Below, one piece after another: positions 12,112-25,667 of a DNA stretch of 64,000 bases. Under the pieces are notes generated by a model that saw nothing but the letters and a program-made list of their open reading frames with translations, was not told where the DNA came from and ran no database searches. The stretch is from Wolfiporia cocos (lineage: Eukaryota; Basidiomycota; Agaricomycetes; Polyporales; Phaeolaceae): assembly GCA_029448655.1 (NCBI GenBank), contig JACCLO010000002.1, positions 3,286,001 through 3,350,000 of the forward strand, written 5' to 3'. How positions within the stretch are numbered: the first letter of the stretch is position 1; each line of letters opens with the position of its first letter. Position numbers and translations under genes: made by a program.

Positions 12112-15100
12112 CTATCTATTGGATGCCAAGGATCGCCCGAGTGCTCGTAGATCGTGCCCATGACTCGTCTCTTGTCTTCGTTTCTTCAACCACACCATGG
12201 CGTCTTTCGCGATCATGATCGCTGATTCAGGAAGTCCAGCTAATTGTGCGACTTTCAACCCATGACTGTCACGATTAACTCCCGGCTTCAGGCGATGGGA
12301 GTACGAGAAATACCCATCCTGTGTGACATTTTGATTCAGTGGTAGAGCCTTTCCTGAGCCACAGTGCATACCTCCGTTTCATCTACATCGGTGCATAGGA
12401 AGTTGATACCAGCAAAAGGACCAGTGCCTTTGTATCCGGATTCAGGGGAGCACCCTAACATATCAGCGAGCTCGTGGAAATGTGTGGCGAACAAGGTGCG
12501 GCAGCCGTTCACAGAATGTAAGTAGTGAATCGCAGCGAAGGCTATAGCCAGACCATCCTCAACGGTAGTACCTCTTCCAACCTCATCCATGATCACCTAA
12601 GTCGGGTCAGAAGAGTTCCACTCGCGCGGATTCGGATGGATGATTCACCAAGCTATTTGGAGTTGCACGTCGCAAGATGTCACTTGTCTCCAGCATTTCC
12701 ACCATGAAAGTGCTTCTGTCACGGAACAGGTCATCTCTGGCACCAACACGAGAGAACACCCTGTCCACTATTCCGATCTCGGCGGCGTCCGCAGGGACGA
12801 AAGAACCACTTTGAGCTAAGACCGCAATGAGAGCACACTGCCGTAGTAGAGTGGACTTGCCGGCCATGTTGGGCCCTGTGACGACTTGCAAGCGTGCTTC
12901 AGGTGTGAATGCTATGCTGTTGGGTTCAAACACGCGCCCTGCATTCAGCAAGCCAAGTTCCACCGTAGGGTGGCGGCCGTTCGTGATAGTGAAAGATGTG
13001 CTATAACAACCCTCAGAATATAGGAGGGAATGTAATCTTCAGGTCGAGCTCACCCTTCGGAGACAACTGGCCTCACAAAATTCATTTCCATTGCGAGCTT
13101 CGCGAACGCGAGCGTTACATCTAACTCATCGACAATGCGGGCATTGAGCCTTATTTCTTCAGCGTGGGCATTGACCTATAAGGGTCTTTATTGAATCGAC
13201 ACTTAACCTAATATGTTAGATGCTTACCTCAACGCGCACAGTCTCGAAGGCCACTTTAAAAGCTGCGTAGATGGCATCCCTAGTCTCGAGGATCCGTACA
13301 GCGAGCTCTGCCCAATCCTGTTGGATATCGAAGCACCATCAATTACTTTGAATAGTAATTATTCTTTGTCTCACCCTGTACAGATAGGATTCGGTGGTCT
13401 TGTTCTGAACCAGAGGTGTAAACAGTGTTGACTCCTTGATCTTCTTCGAGTCGCGTTTACTTTTTGACACGTGAACATGGGGGCCCTGGAAGGGAGTAAT
13501 ACGTAGTGTCAAAGAAGATGCATCTACAACACATGAATTGCCTTCGCTGCGACCGTACTAGAAAATTATTACTTGCCATATTCTTTTTGCAGCTGCGCTT
13601 CCATCGCATTCCTACGCCCGAGGAGATCCTTCCATGTTGCGTGAAGGTCTTCTAGCTGATCGTTGAAACTATAAACCTAATTCAGCAGATCCGATGCAAT
13701 TGTGTGAGATGCGATATTAACTTAGGTCTGATCGGCCAATTCTCCCCCTCTTTGTCAAGGTATTCAGGGCCGGTCTTGGCGAAGATTTGTGCATGGCTGC
13801 CAGATGAGGTCTCATCGTCTGACGATACCGTGTCGTCATCCGGCGGGTCAGATTCATGCGATCTAGGTCTCACAGCCTTTTCAATGAGGTCTGCGAGCGG
13901 TCCTAGGTCACGTAGTCTACACATCAGTGCGTCGATGCTGGCCCATTCTTCTGCTCGGACAGATTTCCGAGCTGTGAGCTCCATGCTCCTCTCGAAGTCG
14001 ATTCTCTCCTTGATTGCATTCCATGTGCGGATCGTGCGAGACACAGACAGGAGATCGTCCGAATATCCACGACCCAAGAGAAATCTCTGCACAATTCTCG
14101 ACACATCCTCGATGCCGTCTAGCGATTGCGCGAGATCTTCGCGGATATAGGACCGAGAATGGAAGAACGCGACAAGAGATTGACGAGCATTGATCTCCTT
14201 TAGTGATGTGCTCGGAGAACCTAGTTGTCACAGAGTATGAAAGCTGAGCCGGAGACAGCTTAAATCAAGCTCACATAGCCATCGCGAGAGCAGACGGGTT
14301 CCGCTGCTTGTCGCAGTTCGCTTGACGACACTAACCAGGCTTCCTGATGTTCCACCATCGGTTATTCGCTCTCGTATCTCCAGCGCCTTGATCGTATGCG
14401 CGTCAATTTGCATGCGGCTGCTTGATGTCTCTCTTCTGGGTGAAGACAATGACGAAGGCATAAAATCCATCAGGTTCGCCCGCATATACGCAGTCAACAG
14501 CCCAATCGCGCCAACTTCGGGATCGCTCAAGAGAGATTCACTGATCTGCTCTTGGTCTTCGATGGAGTCCGTCACATCATCTGTCCCCGAGCTATCCTTT
14601 GTGATAAATTCGAAAATATCCGTCTCTGTTGAGTGAGTATAGGGGAAGAAAGACGTGGGGCACCTCTCTTCGACAGTTGCTTGTCGGACGGGATGTAACT
14701 CGCCCAGCTTGTCCTCTTCACTGAGCACGACCTCTCGAGGTCCAATGCGAACTATCTCGTCGTGAAGACCTTCGTATGTCGCAGTTTTCGTAAAGAACTC
14801 TCCGGTGGAGACATCCGTCCATGCGAGACCAACGATGTCTGACGTTTCATTCTCTGAGGTGGGAGTGGCACAGGAGATAGCGAGGAGGTAGTTGTTCTCA
14901 TATGGATTCAGGAAGGACTCGTCAATGAGAGTACCCGGAGTGACGATGCGAGCCACGCGTCTGTCGAATAGCAGGTCGCCACTCTTCCTGGGCCTATCAG
15001 GAGGCGGGAGGAATTCCTCGCTTAGGGCGACGAACCGCTTGTGGTGTTGCACCAAAGTCTTCAAGTGTTTATCCAGATGCCTTGTCGGGAATCCGCAAAA

Positions 15101-16073
15101 GTCAACCACCTTGTTGCCCCACTTCCTGGTAGTTAGCTTTATTCCCAAGAGACGCGATACTTCCTTTGCTTGGCCAAAATATGACTAGCGAACAACGGAT
15201 TAACTATGTCGGGTTTCAAAGAGTGGGCAGGGACTTACCTCATAGAATTGACCGACACGCGTTAAGAGGATGCAATGCGGGAATTTAGCAAGATTATCTA
15301 AAACTCCCGCCGAGAGCTTGAGCTTGGGTTCGTCTATCGGTGAACATATCAACCTCGGAAACGGTCGAAAGAAACACATAATCGTGAGCACCTTCGTCTG
15401 CTTTCTTGGTGCTGCTCTTAGTCTTCGTCGACTTTGATTTAGGCTTCTTGGTTGTATCTGCGGGGTCTACCCCAAGAGATCATTCAGCTTAGCTATCTTC
15501 ATTTGGAGTACATCCCGTACCTGCAGGCTCGGTGGTCGCGGACTTTGCGACACGTTTGCGGCCGCCCTTTGATTTCTTTATCTCTGCTGCCAATGATTCT
15601 GCTTCGTTCGCCTCGTCCTCAACAAGTGTTTGTTGTTCTTCGTGCTCATCTGCTTCAGCCGACACGTCGTCTTCGTATTCTTCATCCTCGATCTGGATTG
15701 TGTTGTTTAATCAGACCTATTGTCAACCAACTACGTCTCTTACAGCGTCAATCAGATCGCCTTCAATTGCAGATACTAGTGTGTCAAACATAAACGACGC
15801 CGGCATGTTAGGACACGCACAATCATCTGCTTCCTTAGGTCTTTGTAGTCCCCCGTCCCACTCACCGAGAGGAACAACGGGGGTTCCGTCAGGACCGAGA
15901 CGCGTCTTAGGCAGTTCGCTGTAGTTCTTCTTCACTACAGTCCGTTTGCTTGCTTTCTTCGCGCTCGACGCGTCGTCAGCGGCGCGGGCAGCAGCGCACA
16001 CCCTGAACGTTCGCGCAAGGATGGCACATCTTTGGATTGTATGGTTGCGGGCGACTCGGGACGCGAGGAGCAT
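12112..16073 (-). CDS. MSH1: Mitochondrial DNA mismatch repair protein MSH1 (MutS family)
   Basis: The minus-strand multi-exon gene encodes a MutS homologue. The N-terminus starting at 16073 ([10 protein letters not shown]) is basic and Ser/Ala-rich like a mitochondrial presequence. Domain I carries [15 protein letters not shown], including the Phe-x-Glu mismatch-reading motif that bacterial MutS and MSH1 use. Connector and lever blocks follow ([39 protein letters not shown]). The ATPase has [14 protein letters not shown] (Walker A), then a segment ending [15 protein letters not shown], the Walker [11 protein letters not shown], and [13 protein letters not shown]1 keeps mitochondrial DNA stable. 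Exon-intron borders are clear near the C-terminus (for example GAG to GATGGGTATTTC across 12318-12369) and less certain at 13000-13700. It shares a 246-bp divergent upstream region with the septin gene. I saw no disabling change. Confidence 0.87.
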
Positions 16074-16319
16074 AAGCCCTACAATCGATCCAGGACTGCG
16101 CCGCGTAAAGCACCTATTCTGACGCGAAACCGCGGGCTTATTCGCGTGCAGGAGCAGACACGAAGAGAACAGAGCCGTCGAACGCAATTGCCACAGAGGC
16201 GTAGACGCCGAGTGACCGTTGCAGGCAGCGGAGTTTGAAGCTCCCTCGCTTCCAGTTCCCGCCGCCCTCGACGCCGCTCGCATACCAGGTCGTCCATCGC
16301 AGCATACCCCGCCAACACC
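16074..16319. promoter_or_regulatory. Divergent upstream region, MSH1 and septin
   Basis: This 246-bp gap separates the start codons of MSH1 (minus) and the septin gene (plus), so both 5' leaders and core promoters must fit in it. It has no open frame of its own with coding character. No TATA element is obvious. Confidence 0.45.
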
Positions 16320-18002
16320 ATGTCTTTCGCCGGCAGACGCAGAGGAAACAAAGTCAAGAAGGGTGTCCAGTTCACCGTCATGGTCGTCGGTGCGTCGCCG
16401 CCCGCTCATGCAGCGCTCTCCGTGCCAACGCTGACCTTGCTACGCGTCGTGGCTGCACTGTGTGGGGACGTGCTCTGCAGGTGCCTCTGGGACCGGGCGC
16501 ACGACGTTCGTCAACACCCTGTGCGAGTCGGAGGTGCTGTCGCACAAGGTGTCCGACAGCCCGGAGACGGCGCACGTTGAGGAGGGCATCAGGATCAAGC
16601 CCGTGAACGTCGGTGCGTGATGTGCCCACTCAGTTCCGCGGACTGCCCCCAACATAGACGCTACAAACATAGAGCTGGAGGAAGATGGCATCCGCATCGC
16701 TCTTACCATCGTGGATACCCCGGGCTTCGGTGACAACATCGACAACGAATTCGCGTAAGGGTCTGGTCGTCCCGGTGGCTACGCGCGTGGTGCTCACAAG
16801 TCATGTCCCCCGCAGCTTCCAGGAGATCGTCGGCTACCTTGAGCGGCAGTACGATGACATTCTGGCGGAGGAATCGCGAATCAAGCGTAACCCGCGCTTC
16901 CGCGACAACCGTGTTCACGCTCTGCTGTACTTCATTCCTCCGACTGGCCATGCGTGAGCTCCACTTCTGGAACTGGGATGCGACTCGTCGTCTCACGTCA
17001 CTGATAGCCTGAGGGAGATGGACATCGAGTTGATGCGCCGCCTGTCGCCCCGTGTCAATGTCATTCCCGTTGTCGGGAAAGCCGACTCGTTGACTCCCAG
17101 TGAACTCAAGGGTTTCAAGAAGCGGGTGCGTATCTCGAACCTCGCATAACGGGATGTTGGCGCTCATGATGAAATATGTTGGCCCGCAGATCATGGAGGA
17201 TATTGAGTACTACGACATCCCCGTCTACAATTTCCCGTATGACATTGAGGAAGATGACGAGGAGACAATCCAGGACAACAGTGAACTCCGTGTTGGTTAC
17301 ACTTCTTACTTATGGTCATATTCAGGCTGATCATTGACGTCGTAGGCCATGATGCCCTTTGCAATTGTCGGCTCCGAGGAGGAAGTCGAGATCGATGGCG
17401 AGCCTGTCCGTGCCAGGATCTACCCTTGGGGTATTGTCGAAGTCGACAACCCAAAGCATTCAGATTTCAGCCGGCTACGGGGCGCCCTCCTTAAGTACGT
17501 GATATTCCTAGTGGAGTGATGTATTTCCTGACGCATTATTAGCACGCACCTGGCTGATCTGAAGGCATTGACGCACGACGTGCTGTACGAGACATACCGT
17601 ACAGAGAAGCTCTCAAAGCATGCGGATACTCAGTACGTAAATACCTGCGTGATGTCATTTAATGACCAATTTGTGCCTTCAGGGACTCTTCGATTCTACC
17701 CGAAGAGTTGGCGACACAAAGCGTGCGGCTCAAGGAGGAGCAACTCCGTCGGGAAGAGGAGAAGGCATGTGATGTCCGACACGAACTCAGTTGAGCTTGA
17801 CTGATGGATTCATTCAGTTACGCGAGATCGAACTTCGGGTACAGCGCGAGATCAACGAGAAGAGACAAGAGCTGCTGGCAAAGGAGGAATCGCTCAGGTG
17901 CGTGTTCGCATACGAGATCCTGGTTCCCTGCCTCATGCGATCTCGCTCAGAAACCTCGAGAGCCGGCTTGCTGCCCAGGGTTCGTCCGATTTCCGCGAGT
18001 GA
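16320..18002 (+). CDS. Septin, Cdc11-type GTP-binding protein
   Basis: Spliced exons give a septin. A short N-terminus with [17 protein letters not shown] leads into the P-loop [10 protein letters not shown]; the Arg in place of Lys is typical of Cdc11-type septins. The G3 motif DTPGFGDN and G4 motif VVGKADSLT follow, then the septin-unique element around [18 protein letters not shown] and [17 protein letters not shown]-terminal coiled coil ([28 protein letters not shown]) precedes the stop at 18000-18002. Septins form hetero-oligomeric filaments at the bud neck, septum and hyphal tips; Cdc11-type subunits cap the rod ends. The start ATG in ACCATGTC is the only one that fits the family N-terminus. 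The gene looks complete. Confidence 0.9.
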
Positions 18003-19082
18003 ACCTGACTCGCATGGAAGTCTGGGCGAAAATCGGTATCGGGAGGCCACTATACCCGCTTGTCTGCCAGGACAGTCCCTTTCCCGCCTGCTGTTTGCGT
18101 TCTTTGGGTTGAGAATCCGGATAATCTGCGCCGTCTGTTGTCGCTTGAGTATTTGCTGCCTATTTGACCGGTCGTTTGCGCGCTCATTCCCCACACTTCG
18201 CGTTCCGGGTCCCCCTTCCGCTCGTTTGCTCTAGTTGTTAGTCTGTCCTGTTTTCGTACATCATGCAGTAATATGTTATATTCATGCCCCCGATGTGGGC
18301 TATTGCACGCGGAGATGTCTGACACTGCTCAGGCGCAACTTTGCCGGGGGAAGATCGGCCTGCTAGCGCCGTTCTCACGAATGATGATCATATGGAGATG
18401 GTTCTTGTCGTGGTGGCGTCCGCAACGCTGACCGTTGCCGGCGAGCGCACGAAGCAAGCAAAACATGATATCGCCAGTCAATCACCCCACGAAACTGCCA
18501 CCGCGTGGCGAACAGGTCTGAGGGGTGTGAAGTTGCAGATGAAGATGAGGACGATGCAGTGGAGGCTTGGATGGTGTGATCAACTCCTGGGCTGCTGCTT
18601 AAAGCTGTACCCGCTCCAAATCGACGCGGTGGCTGCGGCCGCTGATGCCGGTTCCCTCTCCTCCTGCCCTCCTCTCCCCGTCTCCCTTCAGTCCCATCTT
18701 CTGCGCTGAGCGCCCCCACGCGCCGCCGTGTCGCACTCTCCTGCGCTTCCCGTCTCGTTTCCCGTACCGAGTTGGACGAAGCGCTTCAACCTCCCGGACC
18801 CATTCGGTGTGGTCTCGGCCTGTTGCCTGTCTCCGGCCCACGATATCTTCGTGTACACTCCTTCTTCGCCTTCCTGACTCCAGCCTTGCTGCCCGGTCAC
18901 GCTCTTCAATCTGCGCGTCGGAGCACAATTAGAACACTGGCGGCCCACTGCTAGGCTAAAACGGGCCGTCGTATTGTTGAACAAGGGAGCAACCCGTTCA
19001 GCGCGGGCAGCTGCTACCGTTCTGCACCCAAGCGACTGGACGCGTTGCGCACCTTCGTTACCGCCCCCCGCCCAGCTACGGT
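18003..19082. other. Intergenic, septin 3' region and MIT-gene 5' flank
   Basis: There is no conserved coding signal in this 1.08 kb. The part from about 18640 to 18900 is strongly pyrimidine-rich on the plus strand (runs of CTCC and TCTC), which is common just upstream of well-expressed fungal genes and fits a promoter for the downstream plus-strand gene. Confidence 0.4.
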
Positions 19083-22000
19083 ATGCTCGCAATGGAGCCA
19101 GAATGGCAGAGCCCACCTATCCCCATCGCGCACAGGTCACGCGAATGGCAGACCGCACAGGATAGTGTAGGAGCTTCTGCGATGCCTTCCCCGTCTTCGG
19201 CGTATCTCCCGCGCCGTCGCTCCACCGCCGTACACGCACCGCCGCCAGGCCCGCCGCCATCCCAACCCATCCCCAACGTCCCATCCGTGCCATCGCAGAA
19301 TCACGGAACATACGAGCGATTGTCAGACGCGTCTGATTTCCATAACGGTGCGGGTTCTCATCTGCAACATCAGCCATATACGCGCCCGGCCGCTTCAGCC
19401 AGTCTCGCTGCTGTAGTCGCTTTCTCACAAGCGCGCTTAGCCAACGCGAGCTCGGGTTCCCCGCCGCCGTTAGCTTCACCCTCGTCCTCTGATAATCTCG
19501 CCGAGTTTACCCCCAAATCGCACCCACGACCCTCTTCGTCTGTCAGACGGTCTCCGTCGCCAAATGAGCTCATGCCAGATCGACAGCTGCTAAGTCCGTC
19601 AGACCCACATCCGCCTTCGCGGACATCTGAGTCCCGGCCTTCCTCACGCCGCGCGCTCACGAAGGCACTGGAGCTCGCCCGCGAGGCTGTACGCCTGGAT
19701 TCAACCAACGATGACCCATACGGAGCGGTCGTTGCGTACGGACAAAGCGTGGCACTGCTAAGCGAGGTGATGGAACGAGTAATGAGGGGCGAAGACAGCA
19801 CGGAGAGTCACCGGAGAGGAAGACGGAGAAGTGTAGTAGCACAGGAGGAGGAAGTGAGGCGGCTTAAATCTATAGTGAGTGCCACGCGTTCGTATCGCGA
19901 CCCTGCCTGACCAGTCCCTATCCTCGTCTCTTAACACGCATAGCATGATACCTATGCAGATCGAATGAACATTCTCAGTTTGATCTACAGTATACCACTA
20001 CCCCCACATTCCCCGCCTTCCACCTATGCTGCCTCATCAGTATCGACCGTCTCGACACGTCCATCATCACCTTCCTCCACTTCCCCTTCCGATGAGTCTT
20101 CCGACTCACATCACTTGCAGCCTTCCTCTACGCGAACGAGTGAAGAGGTGCCACGGCACTCACTCGATAGCATGAGATCTGATGGCGACGCAGATGATGA
20201 AGTCAACGTCGCCGATGCAATAGGTACAGCATTGTCGACGTCGATCACGCTCCCTTCCTCCGGTAGGATGGCCTCAGCGATGTCGGCTGCTGGCTCCTCT
20301 GTCCATCCGTACGCATCTGTGAGCGCCATGCCCTCGCCCCCTGTGTCAACCAGTGCGCCAAGTGCTCCTGGTCGTCACCCCGCCCAGCCCGTGCGCGGTC
20401 TCCGGCCCCGCGCGTCATCAACACTCCCTCCTCCCGCCCCTCCCCCCACATCTCTGCCGCCACCTGCGCCCACCCCATCGGCCACCGAGCCACCCCCTGA
20501 GCCACCGAGCTCGAGTCTGCTCAAAGCGCCGGGGCGGCCGCGGGGAAGCTCGGTCAGTCACTCGCGGTCCAACTCTGGCAGCCGTCTCCAAGCACTGCAG
20601 GAGGAGAACGGCGAGGAGCTGTGGTCACCAACGAGCGAGACTAGCGGGACCCCTATCCCTGCAAAGTTCGGCGACGAGACTACCCGATCTCGATCGGGCA
20701 GCGCGCTGCACCCCGCGCGCATGGACCCTCCGCGCGACCCGCACACGCTACCCCCGCTCCCTGCGATACCACCCACCCCGGAGTCGGCGAGCACCCTGCG
20801 AAATGTCCCCGCAGCGAGGGTGTCGGCGTCCGAGCCGTCATCGCCACGCCCGTCCCAGTTTTCGACGCAGCGGACACGGAATGGGTCGACGTTCTCCACG
20901 CGCTCGGATGTGGCCCCGCAAGCGCAAGGGCCGGCGTTAATCAACACGTCGCCCGTCATGGGCACAATATCGCAGCGGCGGAACAAGCCGCCCACACCCG
21001 CGACGAGCATACCTTCGCCGACAGACTCGACAGCCTCCTCCGTCTCCTCCTTGAATATCGGCAAGCTGACCGCGGCCGCGCTGCCACCCAGCACGGTGTC
21101 GAGCCTCGGCATCGGTCCACGGAACAGGGCGTCGTCGCAGCCTAGCCGCAGACCCTCTGAGAGCAGCACCTCCTCGTACTTTCCTCCCGCGTTCACCGCT
21201 TCACCCAACAGCGCGCCCATGCCGCGGAAACCATCGATACCCTCGCGTCTCAACCCGCATATACCTCCTCAGATATCAATAAACACGGCACTCATGTCTC
21301 CGCCGCTGGCGACGTCGACCATGGCGCCGCTCGTCCCGCCGCCACCAATACCCCACGCGAACATCCCCGCTGCGCCCCTGTCGCCGCTGCCTACCCTCGC
21401 GCCTCCCGACGCGCTGCGCAAGCCGTATCACATGATGATGCTGTTGCGTGCGACCATGACGAGCAAGACGGGTGGATACGTGACGCGGCGGCTGCACGTT
21501 CCGCAAGAAGTGTGGTCGCAAGGCGGCGCGAAGCTGAGCAACGTCCCGGAGAAAGTGCGCGTCGTCGAGGTGCTCTGCTCCGCTCTCGAGGAGCTGCAGC
21601 ACTGGAGCGTCGAGTACTTTGGCGCAGGGAACGTCAGCAGCGGGATGGTGCTCGGCATCGGTGCGATTGGGCGCGCGGAGGGCGATGCGTGGTCGGCCAA
21701 GCTGGAGGAGTTCGCGAATGTATGCGACGGCGTCGTCGCAAACTTTGGCAAGAAGCTGAGCGTCGGCGAGGGCTTCGTGACCAAAAAGAGCGGTGGGGTG
21801 CGTATTCCGTATTCCCGCGTCGCTTGCGGTTGTGGCTGATCTGATGTCCGCTATGTGTCCAGGTCGGCTCGTGGGGTGGTAAGCTCACTCGGCAATTCGA
21901 CAAGCTGACCAATGGCAAGAAGTGAGTGATCGTCACGCTTTACGTACAACACCGGCGCTCACGCGCTGCCCCAGTCTCGATTCTCCCGCGATGTATGTCC

Positions 22001-22242
22001 AGGGACTGTCGAGTCTCTTCCAAAAGGCGCAGATTCTGGACGAGCACACGAAGGCAGCATTGTCGACTCCACCAGCGCCGTTGTATGCCGCATTCTCGCC
22101 GGAGCTGCGCAGCGCGCTGGAATACAAGCTACGGCACGCATCGGAGTTCTTCGCTAAGGTCGTGCTGACGTTTGTGATCCGTGACATGGCCCTGCTGCTC
22201 GACAAATACGTGAAGAAATGCGAAAAGTGGCTCGCTGAGTAG
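19083..22242 (+). CDS. MIT-domain protein with long disordered Pro/Ser region
   Basis: The first exon runs to about 19871 and joins by a GT-AG intron to 19950 and onward. An early low-complexity segment is followed by an MIT-type three-helix region: ALTKALELAREAVRLDSTND, then YGAVVAYGQSVALLSEVMERV, and across the intron RLKSIHDTYADRMNIL. MIT domains bind ESCRT-III tails and occur in Vps4 and other endosomal proteins. About 450 residues rich in Pro, Ser and Thr follow, predicted disordered, then a conserved C-terminal region (LRKPYHMMMLLRATM, VWSQGGAKLSNVPEKVRV, a Vps4-unrelated helical part ending KKCEKWLAE). Two further introns lie near 21800-21865 and 21921-21973. An alternative start is the ATG at 19092. 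A role in endosomal or membrane traffic is inferred from the MIT domain only. Confidence 0.75.
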
Positions 22243-22999
22243 CCCGCGCGTGAGTGGTTTAGCGAAGCGAGGGAATGAGGCAGCCGACCGTATGTATGTG
22301 TTGTACCCCACACTGTGACAGTGGTGAAGAACCCAATTCGCAACATTGTAACCTTATGCTTCGGTCTCTAGGATTAGATTTTCCTTTCTCCTTGACATTC
22401 TTGCACTCGGTCTGTCTGCCCTCTCTTATCCTTTTAGCCTGTCTCCACTGTGCGGAATTCTCTACGGTACAGTAGTAGCGTATTCGTGTCCATATTCCCC
22501 TACGTATAACCTCCCATGGTATTCGTTGTACTACAATCAATTGGGCTTCTGGGTGCGCACACCACGCCTGTAACAATGCCGTACATACCTGTTTCATCGT
22601 ACCACACGCCAGGCTGAGGTGCATGCATCCCCGGCGTGATCGGCGCGGGCACAGTCCCATCAAATTAGCTGTGGAATGGATAAGGAATTACACTGCTTTG
22701 GGATTGCCAATCCAATGCTACTGCAATAGTCCAGTTCATGAGTTGTACACATGCAGAAAGCCGAGGGAACATGCGGGAAATGCGGATGCGAATGGTGTAC
22801 AGTGACGCCGACGAGCACGCCAGCTTTGTATAGTGATGATCATTATGTACTACGAGCGTAGCGGAAGTAAACGGCAGCCGGCTAAGATGAGGTGATGGAA
22901 CACGTAAATTGGGAAGCAGTGAGACTGATAAGTCAGCTGGTGATAAGGCAAGGGTATTCGGTATAAATGCGCACTGGCGCGTCTGTCCTGCTGGTGAAC
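22243..22999. other. Convergent 3' regions
   Basis: This is the gap between two convergent genes. The minus frame of the Ies1-like gene stays open to 22665, but the splice-compatible C-terminus probably ends at 23000. No separate gene is seen. Confidence 0.4.
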
Positions 23000-25283
23000 T
23001 CAAATTAGAGCCGGGTAAGATAATTGCGGCTGAGGCCCCAGATATCGCGGGGCAGGCTCGGGCGTAGGCGACTTGCCGCGCAATCTGCTGATAATGTTCA
23101 ACCGCAGCACTGCACGCACTACCTGTCAGATGGCATATACCCCATAACGCATATGAACTACTCCTCTCACCGTAGTCTGAGCGCGTGTTCTCGTCGGCCT
23201 CACAATCCGAGTCCATGAGGGGGTCGGTCGACATGACCACGTGCCAAGCCTCTGTGAAACGCCAATGAGCTAGCGGCACAAATATAGCCATAACGGACTC
23301 ACGCTCGAGCATCGACCGTCGGGGGACTGGTTGCGGCCGCGTTGGGGGCGGGGGCGGAGGTAGAGGGTGCGCGAACGACATCGGCCTCGGCTCCGGACTG
23401 TCGGATGTCCCACGTATATAGTACGGGTAGTGTGGCGGTGGGTCGGGGGAATAACGTGGTAGCGCATATGGAGGCGCCTCGCGTAGCTCGTGTGTGCGTG
23501 AGCGCGATGGGTTATATGCGGTATAGGGCTGGTGGACCGCGGCTGGCGAACCGCCATAGTCTGATTCTGGAGACGAGCGTTGCCGCCGAGGGTACGGGTC
23601 TGCATGCGCGCGGGAATTGCGCGCGCGGTCTGCCGCGAATATAGAGGGGATTGAAGGCAGATGTTCTTGCCGAGGAGGTGGGGGATAGGTGTATGAATAT
23701 ACCGGTGGGGATAGGCCGGGAGAGAGTGCGCGAGGGAGGGGGAGGGGATGATGCGGCTGTGGCTCCGGGGACCCTGGTGCGGTGTCTGTCTCAAGCTCCG
23801 GGTGCCGCTGGTATCTGTGACCTGCGCAGAACCGCAATGTGACAGAATTAGGGTCGATATTGCTGACAGACAACGTGACGTACCTGGATATGGCTCGTGA
23901 GGGATCGGCGCGCCAGAGATGAAGCTGTCTGCGGACGCGTCGCGTTCCCGTTTGCGCGAGGCATGTGAACCCTCTGGGGCGTCTCTCGCTCGACCTCGGC
24001 CTCCCCTTCCTCGCCCGCGTCCCCTAGCTCGTTCACGTTGGTCTGCTGGTAGTTCGGCGTCATGCTCTTCCTCGCGGGCTTTATGTGCCATGAAGTCCTT
24101 TCGCGTCTGAGTCATGTGCTCGCCCCATTCCCGCTCGTCAGGTGGGTCGACGTTCTCCTCAGCGGCCTTCTCGGGAGTCAGTGGGACAAGCTCGGGGATC
24201 TGTTCAGGATGGCTGTTCGCATACTCATCGGCGAAAGGGTTGGTCGAGGACGCTTCATAGTAGTGATAGCACAGCCAGAGGAACGCGCGTGCTCGAGAAG
24301 CGGAGGAAATATGGATAGGCGTGAAGAAATCAAGAAAATCGTGGGAAGTCTGCTGCTCGAGGTGTGTCCTAGCGATAGACTTGATGCGACGAAGCACGTC
24401 AGCCCGAAACACATCTAGTGATGAGACTACGTACTGTAGCGTGCTGAGAAAAACTGAATATCAGATTGACTATGCTAGTTGGCGGCACGTTCCCTGACCG
24501 CTGCTTAAATAATTAGGGCTCGGCACTGCCATAGGAAATAATGTAACTGTAACTGACAGAGCGGGCGAGCACCGCCGCAGGTGGGAGAATTACGCCTGGC
24601 GCCTCCTCGTCGAGACAGCACGACTTTAGAATGTTCTTGATGCGGGGGGCATCCTGCAGGTTACCATTCGTCTTCTGCAAAGAAGGAACGGGGTGGTACG
24701 TCCTTAGTGCGGTACGCATTTCCGGGAAAACTGGGAAGCGCGTCAGCAGGTCGATACGGTAGACGTGTTAGATGGACAAGGCACGCCGCGATCGATAAGC
24801 GCGCCAGGCATAGGGATAGGGGATGACCAGTGGCACGAAGAGTTGTCCAGTAATTTACAAGATATTCTGCGCGCCACTGGACTCGATATACTTACAAGCC
24901 ATGGTGGTGTTAATGCGGCCGACATTGGATAAAAGAGACATCTTTGCAAACTCGACGCCAAAGTCCGGGGCCTCCAGTATTTTCTCGCGCGAGGCCTTCG
25001 AGCAACGGGGCGAGTGGAGGAGACAGTTGATGTAGAGCTCACGAAAGGTGACCTTGGAGCGGGGCGGCTGGCCGTCGATGGAGGTGTACGGATCGGTGAA
25101 TGCGGGGACATTGTTATCAAATATGTGTTGCAGGAGGTCATGCTGGAGGTCGGCGCGGGTGAGTGGCTCGCCGTCGCTGTGCTTGACAGCGAGGGCTTTC
25201 CGGTGGGCGGTGTGCCCGCTGCAAAAATGGGCGTGAGCGTCGGATGAGGGCGCGGGGGACGACGCGCACTTTGTTGCCGGCAT
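23000..25283 (-). CDS. INO80 chromatin-remodelling complex subunit, Ies1-like
   Basis: Minus-strand exons encode an Ies1-family protein. The N-terminal exon from 25283 reads HRKALAVKHSDGEPLTRAD, VPAFTDPYTSIDG and CSKASREKILEAPDFGVEFA, and joins to FFPEMRTALRTYHPVPSLQ, the most conserved block of the family. Then come RIKNILKSCCLDEEAPGVIL, a block STLQYVVSSLDVFRADVLRR, and SASRARAFLWLCYHYYEAS with NPFAD. An RGR-rich basic stretch (ARGRGRGRGGRGRA) and a long Pro-rich tail follow. Ies1 is a non-catalytic subunit of the INO80 nucleosome remodeller in the nucleus. Two borders are not settled: the intron between about 24450 and 24555, and the C-terminal exons, where a frame ending SPTPEPAPRYLGPQ at 23000 is more plausible than the long frame to 22665. 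Confidence 0.75.
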
Positions 25284-25667
25284 GAATCGCGGATGGCAGG
25301 AGGAGAGAGAGAGGGAGACGTCGCGCCGCCGCTGGGACATAAGCCTCAATTACGGCACTTCCCGATCCGTACAGGCTCCCGATCAGATCTCATAGCCTGC
25401 TGCTACCGCCGATCCCAACATCCCGTCCTATTCCCCGAGATATTCCCACCGCACACGCACAACATCTGCACAATTCCACTCTCGCAGGGATTTTCTCTCC
25501 CCCCTCTACGACAGTTTTCCCGGTGAGAATCGGTCCACAGCAATATGATGGTCACAGAGCACACCGGAGCTGGAAAGCAGCCGAGAGAAGGAAGATCCCA
25601 ACAGTCACTAGTCGCTGATAATGTAAGACAACGCAGGGACAGCACTCTCAAGTAAGCAGGGTTACAA

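Noticed and set aside
20558..21253. Minus-strand open frame across the disordered part of the MIT-domain gene
   Set aside because: It is a GC-driven shadow; the plus strand has splice-consistent coding sequence on both sides.
23270..23880. Unspliced extension of the Ies1-like exon in the frame ending CLSAISTLIL
   Set aside because: A GT-AG intron at about 23890-23830 gives a Pro-rich tail like that expected, whereas read-through gives unrelated text.
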